Shown here piece after piece: positions 29,078-32,200 of a DNA stretch of 32,200 bases (position 1 is its first letter; every line of letters begins with the position of its first letter). A program made the position numbers and the translations under genes. The DNA comes from a virus. The notes below the pieces were generated by a model. That model was not told the origin of the DNA. It saw only the letters and a list, made by a program, of their open reading frames with translations, and made no database searches. Location of the stretch: positions 1 to 32,200 of the IMG/VR virus record IMGVR_UViG_3300030328_002601; one strand, written 5' to 3'.

Positions 29078-29308
29078 TTAATAATCACGTGTTTTGCTAG
29101 GTTTTTTACTATTTTTAACCCTATTATTATGGCTAATTCTAAACGAATCGTAGCTAGAATAATTTCGTTTTGCATAATAATTTTCAAACTCTGTTTCTGT
29201 TTTTTCATATGCCTCAACATATGTTTTTGAAGACTTACAATGTTCATGAAATCTTTCGTCAAAACCCTCTGGAGTTAACATTGCTAATATTTCAATTGGG
29301 TATCTCAT
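29078..29308 (-). CDS. Small protein downstream of the large terminase, 76 aa
   Basis: The start overlaps the large terminase stop as ATGA. The product begins RYPIEILAMLTPEGFDERFH, followed by helix KTYVEAYEKTETEFENYY and then a Ser/Tyr/Arg-rich basic tail (SYDSFRISHNNRVKNSKK). It resembles small proteins found after terminase or portal genes in related phages, without known role. A second frame in the same DNA (up to 29262) is a shadow. Confidence 0.6.
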   Translation of the reverse strand: MRYPIEILAMLTPEGFDERFHEHCKSSKTYVEAYEKTETEFENYYAKRNYSSYDSFRISHNNRVKNSKKPSKTRDY

Positions 29309-30855
29309 AATCCTATAATTCCTCTGCTGTCATATATACTTGTCCCCGTGTCGTTTGTCATATACTCCCCAATCCCCATAACTAAAGAAACAACCCCATC
29401 CACTTTTTCAGACGAGCGAGCTTTATCTATTTTAATATTCCCCGCTGGGTCTGTTCTTAATTGCACATTTTGAATCTGCCATCTGAGTACAGGATTATTA
29501 CCATGAACAACATTTTTTTTCAAAACATATTTTTCCATCTCTTTTGTTGGAGCGCTCATTGACGCATATCCCTGCCCAAAAGGAGACATCATTGCTCCAT
29601 CATCAACCAATCCATTTACAAGCTGAGACGAATTCCAACGGTCATAAGCTATAGAAATTATCCTATACTTTAAAGCCAATTCATTAATTGTATGTCTTAT
29701 AAAATTATAATCTTGTACGTCTCCGTCAGTTAAATTTATATATCCTTGCCTAGCCCATGTTGTATATGGAACCTTATCTTTTCTGCTTCTTTCCTCTGCT
29801 GTTAATTCAGGCAGCCAGTAAAATGGTAAGACATGAATTGTTCCATCGTCCATTGGAAACACTAAAGTTAAAGCGCTTAAGTCTCTTGTAGAAGCTAAAT
29901 CTAATCCTCCATAACACTCTCTTCCTTTTAAAAATTCTAAATTTAATTCTTGGTTACATGCTGTCCATTGCTTATCACTTAACCATTTCGTTTCGTTTGT
30001 AGTCCATTGATTAAGGTGCAACCGACGAAAAGAATTTTCATAAGAAGGTAATTCTGATGCTAACTTTGCTTCAGCTTTTAAATATTCTTTTTTCACACTT
30101 ACCCCATAATTTGGGTTTGCTTTTTCCCATGTAGACTCTAATAATATATCATCAGAATCGTCTGCCGCATAAATAACTGATAAAAATGTTTCGTCTTTTA
30201 TAACTCCCTCTTGAACTTTTTTTGCATAATCATGAACTTCCCAACAAATATTTCCGTCTGTTTTACTTGCTCCTGCTGTTGTTAAAGCTATTAATAATGG
30301 TTGAGTTCTTGCTCCAGTAGATGTTTTCATAACGTCCCAAAGTTCTCGATTAGGTTGAGTATGTAATTCATCAAATAAAATTGCATGAGCATTATGTCCG
30401 TGCTGAAGTTTTGCGTCTGCACTTAAAGCTTTATATGTATTTCCTTTTGACGGATTAACTATTGAGCTTCTATAAACCTCACATCTTTTTAATAATTGAG
30501 GATTATTTTGTATCATACTTTTTGCAATATCAAAAATAATACTCGCTTGACTTCTATCCCCTGCACAAGAATACACCTCTGCCCCACGCTCATTGTCTGC
30601 GAAAAAAATATAAATTGCTATTGCTGCTGCTAAAGTACTTTTCCCATTTTTACGCGGTATCTCTACATAGCATGTACGATATTTTCTTAGCTTGGTTTCT
30701 TTATGTTTCCACCCAAATAAAGGTTTTATTATATCATCTTTTTGCCACTCTTCTAAAACCATTGGGGTTTGTGAAAGTTCTCCTTTAGTATGAGTAATAA
30801 ATTCCTCAATAAAAGAACACGCACGCTCAGCTGCTTTTTCATCAAAATAATACAT
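29305..30855 (-). CDS. Terminase large subunit (P27/HK97-type TerL)
   Basis: This 516-aa protein has the ATPase domain with Walker A PRKNGKST (about 67-74), Walker B AILFDELH (Asp162/Glu163), and coupling motif LTTAG. The RNase H-like nuclease domain has GGLDLASTRD (Asp319), SIAYDRWNSSQL and SEKVDGVVSLVMG with the later Asp. It cuts concatemeric DNA and drives it into the head through the portal. Stop-start contacts on both sides (TerS stop overlaps its ATG) show a packaging operon. All catalytic residues seem present. Confidence 0.95.
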   Translation of the reverse strand: MYYFDEKAAERACSFIEEFITHTKGELSQTPMVLEEWQKDDIIKPLFGWKHKETKLRKYRTCYVEIPRKNGKSTLAAAIAIYIFFADNERGAEVYSCAGDRSQASIIFDIAKSMIQNNPQLLKRCEVYRSSIVNPSKGNTYKALSADAKLQHGHNAHAILFDELHTQPNRELWDVMKTSTGARTQPLLIALTTAGASKTDGNICWEVHDYAKKVQEGVIKDETFLSVIYAADDSDDILLESTWEKANPNYGVSVKKEYLKAEAKLASELPSYENSFRRLHLNQWTTNETKWLSDKQWTACNQELNLEFLKGRECYGGLDLASTRDLSALTLVFPMDDGTIHVLPFYWLPELTAEERSRKDKVPYTTWARQGYINLTDGDVQDYNFIRHTINELALKYRIISIAYDRWNSSQLVNGLVDDGAMMSPFGQGYASMSAPTKEMEKYVLKKNVVHGNNPVLRWQIQNVQLRTDPAGNIKIDKARSSEKVDGVVSLVMGIGEYMTNDTGTSIYDSRGIIGL

Positions 30856-31331
30856 TAGTCAAAATAATTATGTTCATTGTGTTGTATATTTATTGTTGGT
30901 GCTGATATTGAACTTCTACCTGTTGGAGTTAATCCAAATTGTGTTGCTATTTTTAAAGCAGAATTTAAAGCGTCTCTTGCAACTTTAACATAAGGAACAA
31001 CCTGAGCATGCTTTATAGACCCGTCTTTATTTTTATATATTTGAATTCTGCCCTTCTCCCTAAGCATAGTTTCAGTTTCAATATACAAAGAAATTTCATT
31101 TGCATATGCTTCAACTAATCTTAAATCAATTGCATGCAACATATTTTTTCCAAATAACTCTTTACATACTTTTAAAAATTCTTGTTGTCCTATTTCAGAT
31201 AACCACATAGGGGGAGTTGGAATTTCTTTTACTAAAGGAACTTGCATTTCATTTTCTACTAATCTATCTTGTCTTGCAGTGCCTCTTAATTCTTTAATCC
31301 TTGTAGGAGTTTTTTTTCGTCCTTTAGCCAT
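30855..31331 (-). CDS. Terminase small subunit, P27 family
   Basis: This 158-aa protein opens with AKGRKKTPTRIKELRGTARQ, the typical basic P27 start. Conserved PPMWLSEIGQQEFLKVCKEL and LRLVEAYANEISLYIETET follow, then a loop YKNKDGSIKHAQVVPYVKVA and the helix ARDALNSALKIATQFGLTP with TGRSSI. This protein binds the packaging site and loads TerL. It overlaps TerL by one base. Confidence 0.92.
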   Translation of the reverse strand: MAKGRKKTPTRIKELRGTARQDRLVENEMQVPLVKEIPTPPMWLSEIGQQEFLKVCKELFGKNMLHAIDLRLVEAYANEISLYIETETMLREKGRIQIYKNKDGSIKHAQVVPYVKVARDALNSALKIATQFGLTPTGRSSISAPTINIQHNEHNYFD

Positions 31332-31333
31332 GT

Positions 31334-31516
31334 TTATTTTTTTAATGAGGGCTCTGTTCTTATCAAATTTGGGAACCCTTCAGTGGGTTTACTCCTCATA
31401 TATAATTTACAGTCTTTACAATAAGCGTCTAAGGTAACCCATTCGCCATCTCGATAAACAGTTTTTGCTTTGTGTAACTCCTTTTCTGCTTTACATTTTT
31501 CGCAATAAAATATCAT
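31334..31516 (-). CDS. Small zinc-ribbon-like protein, 60 aa
   Basis: Two CxxC pairs are visible: CEKCKAEKE (residues 5-8) and CKDCKL (residues 33-36), separated by a strand region AKTVYRDGEWVTLDA. This is the four-cysteine zinc-ribbon pattern. It lies between the Lys-rich 41-aa gene and the small terminase, overlapping the former as ATGA. It may act as a DNA-binding helper of packaging, or may be structural. Function is unknown. Confidence 0.65.
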   Translation of the reverse strand: MIFYCEKCKAEKELHKAKTVYRDGEWVTLDAYCKDCKLYMRSKPTEGFPNLIRTEPSLKK

Positions 31517-31638
31517 TTGCCTTGTCCTTTGTATTTTTTCTTATAACCATTTTGCCCAGCCGAAGCATTTTTAGAATGTACTCCAGGACGTTTTTTCTTT
31601 TTATCTTTTTTATACGGTTGAATTATTTTTTTTGCCAT
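31513..31638 (-). CDS. Tiny Lys-rich protein, 41 aa
   Basis: The ATG at 31638 follows the ParB-like gene by 9 bp and the TGA overlaps the next ATG. The product MAKKIIQPYKKDKKKKRPG then VHSKNASAGQNGYKKKYKG is over one third Lys/Arg. Very similar small basic proteins stand before terminase genes in Bacteroidota phages as far as I recall. It may bind DNA or be a head-internal protein. It is too short for domain analysis. Confidence 0.65.
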   Translation of the reverse strand: MAKKIIQPYKKDKKKKRPGVHSKNASAGQNGYKKKYKGQGK

Positions 31639-31647
31639 AACTTTTTT

Positions 31648-32082
31648 TTATTTACCACAACATTCACATTTTTCTTTTTCTTTTTTTTCTTCCTCAACAT
31701 CATCTATTTTGTAAAATAAATCTTTGTCTTCAAACCCCCAATCAATTAAATTTTCGTACTCAAAGTCATTTGCTAAAGTATCAAAGTCCCAAGACCCTAC
31801 GTTTTTATTTAACCTTATATTTAATTCTCTCTCTGCTTCTAAGTCTAAATTTAACTCAACACAAGGAACATTTTTTTTACCTAATGAATTCCAAACTCTT
31901 GTTCTTTGATGACCTCCAATTATAACATTAAACCTATCTGGGTTTTTATTTATTATAACAGGGTCTACAAAACCGAAGCGCTCTAAAGAAGACTTTAAAT
32001 CTTCAAATTGTTTATTAGATAAACTTCTAGGATTATACTCTGAAAATTTTAATTCTGATATTTTATATTTTTTTATTTCCAT
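31648..32082 (-). CDS. ParB/sulfiredoxin-fold (ParB-like nuclease) protein
   Basis: This 144-aa protein shows ISELKFSEYNPRSLSNKQFE (NPR), LERFGFVDPVIINKNP and NVIIGGHQRTRVWNSLGKK with the GGHQR box that binds nucleotide in the ParB/Srx fold. Continuing LNIRLNKNVGSWDFDTLA recalls domains attached to phage DNA methyltransferases. The C-terminus has an acidic helix and CECCG, a possible metal site. Stand-alone proteins like this are common beside terminase genes and may have CTP-binding, DNA-clamp or nuclease roles. It heads the packaging block. Confidence 0.82.
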   Translation of the reverse strand: MEIKKYKISELKFSEYNPRSLSNKQFEDLKSSLERFGFVDPVIINKNPDRFNVIIGGHQRTRVWNSLGKKNVPCVELNLDLEAERELNIRLNKNVGSWDFDTLANDFEYENLIDWGFEDKDLFYKIDDVEEEKKEKEKCECCGK

Positions 32083-32094
32083 ACTTTAAGAATG

Positions 32095-32200
32095 TTAACT
32101 GAAACTAGAACTGTTTGAGTTTAGGTTTGAACCTGAACTGGAACTGGTTCTGGTTTGGGTTTGGGGGGGTCCCCCAATTTCGACACCGAGTGTAGAAAAA
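32095..32200 (-). CDS. C-terminal part of the 51-aa Ser/Asn-rich protein crossing the ends
   Basis: Reading minus from 32200, one base completes the Thr codon left open at position 1, and 34 codons follow to TAA at 32097-32095. The residues (FSTLGVEIGGPPQTQTRTS, then a Ser/Gly/Asn-rich tail) are in a frame open over the whole stretch. The low-complexity hexamer-like DNA pattern at 32101-32160 is largely explained by these Ser/Asn/Thr codons. No family is recognised. Confidence 0.5.
   Translation of the reverse strand, partial: FSTLGVEIGGPPQTQTRTSSSSGSNLNSNSSSFS
32161..32177. repeat. GC-only dyad TTGGGGG-GGT-CCCCCAA
   Basis: A perfect 7-bp inverted repeat with 3-nt centre stands in a strongly AT-rich genome, inside the junction-spanning frame and between the HNH and terminase genes. 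Two more dyads lie next to it: AGGTT-TG-AACCT (32123-32134) and GAAC-TG-GTTC (32141-32150). A packaging recognition or cleavage site is possible. Confidence 0.55.

Noticed and set aside
29009-29230. Plus-strand 73-codon hydrophobic frame
   Set aside because: It opposes the 76-aa gene that is coupled to the terminase stop, and includes a terminator; hydrophobicity comes from the reverse complement of Lys/Asn codons.
32101-32160. Telomere-like hexamer repeats at the right edge
   Set aside because: The pattern is irregular and is explained by Ser/Asn/Thr codons of the frame that crosses the ends.
32161-32177. GC dyad as a rho-independent terminator
   Set aside because: No T run follows on either strand, and the region seems to be coding.

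Overview
The window reads as an essentially complete genome of a tailed, long-non-contractile-tail (siphovirus-type) bacteriophage of about 32 kb. It is AT-rich and tightly packed, and every credible gene lies on the minus strand, so gene order below runs from high to low coordinates. The host is most likely a member of the Bacteroidota (Flavobacteriia-like). Signs are the low GC, A-rich leaders instead of strong Shine-Dalgarno sequences, several TAnnTTTG-type -7 boxes between genes, and the character of the small accessory proteins. This host call is inference. A 51-codon frame runs off position 1 and continues in frame at position 32200, so the sequence is probably circular or circularly permuted and the window edges are an arbitrary cut.

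Layout in transcription order. (1) Packaging, 32.1-29.1 kb: ParB-like protein, two tiny proteins, P27-type small terminase, large terminase and a small unknown protein, closed by a terminator. (2) Head, 28.9-25.5 kb: HK97-type portal, prohead protease and major capsid protein, with a strong terminator after the capsid gene. (3) Neck and tail, 25.5-11.5 kb: connector, head closure protein, gp10-like neck protein, a tail terminator fused to a LamG-like lectin domain, two tandem tail-tube paralogues, a G/GT chaperone pair joined by a programmed -1 frameshift signal, an 874-residue tape measure, and a 2087-residue tail-tip/fibre polypeptide with a very long coiled-coil repeat. (4) Lysis, 11.5-10.6 kb: overlapping small membrane proteins and an M15 peptidase, closed by a terminator. 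(5) A metallophosphoesterase with its own terminator. (6) Accessory metabolism, 9.0-5.1 kb: Amidoligase_2-type ligase, class II glutamine amidotransferase, gamma-glutamylcyclotransferase-like protein and a DUF6378-like protein, among unknown small genes. (7) Replication and nucleotide metabolism, 5.1-2.1 kb: SSB-like protein with a DDLPF tip, free-standing DnaA domain IV, HTH initiator-like protein, a thymidylate-synthase-fold enzyme carrying the Asp typical of dCMP-specific enzymes, and a MazG-like pyrophosphohydrolase. (8) Nucleases, 1.2-0.07 kb: VRR-NUC and two HNH/zinc proteins, leading across the junction back to packaging.

No DNA polymerase, helicase, integrase or CI-like repressor was recognised. 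The phage probably borrows the host replisome, recruited by its DnaA-like, initiator-like and SSB-like proteins, and I see no evidence of lysogeny. The most interesting candidates are the amidoligase/amidotransferase/cyclotransferase set, which may make or attach an unknown amide-linked group, and the possible dCMP-hydroxymethylating module. Either or both could serve DNA hypermodification or anti-host chemistry. The lectin-bearing tail terminator and the solitary DnaA domain IV are further unusual points.
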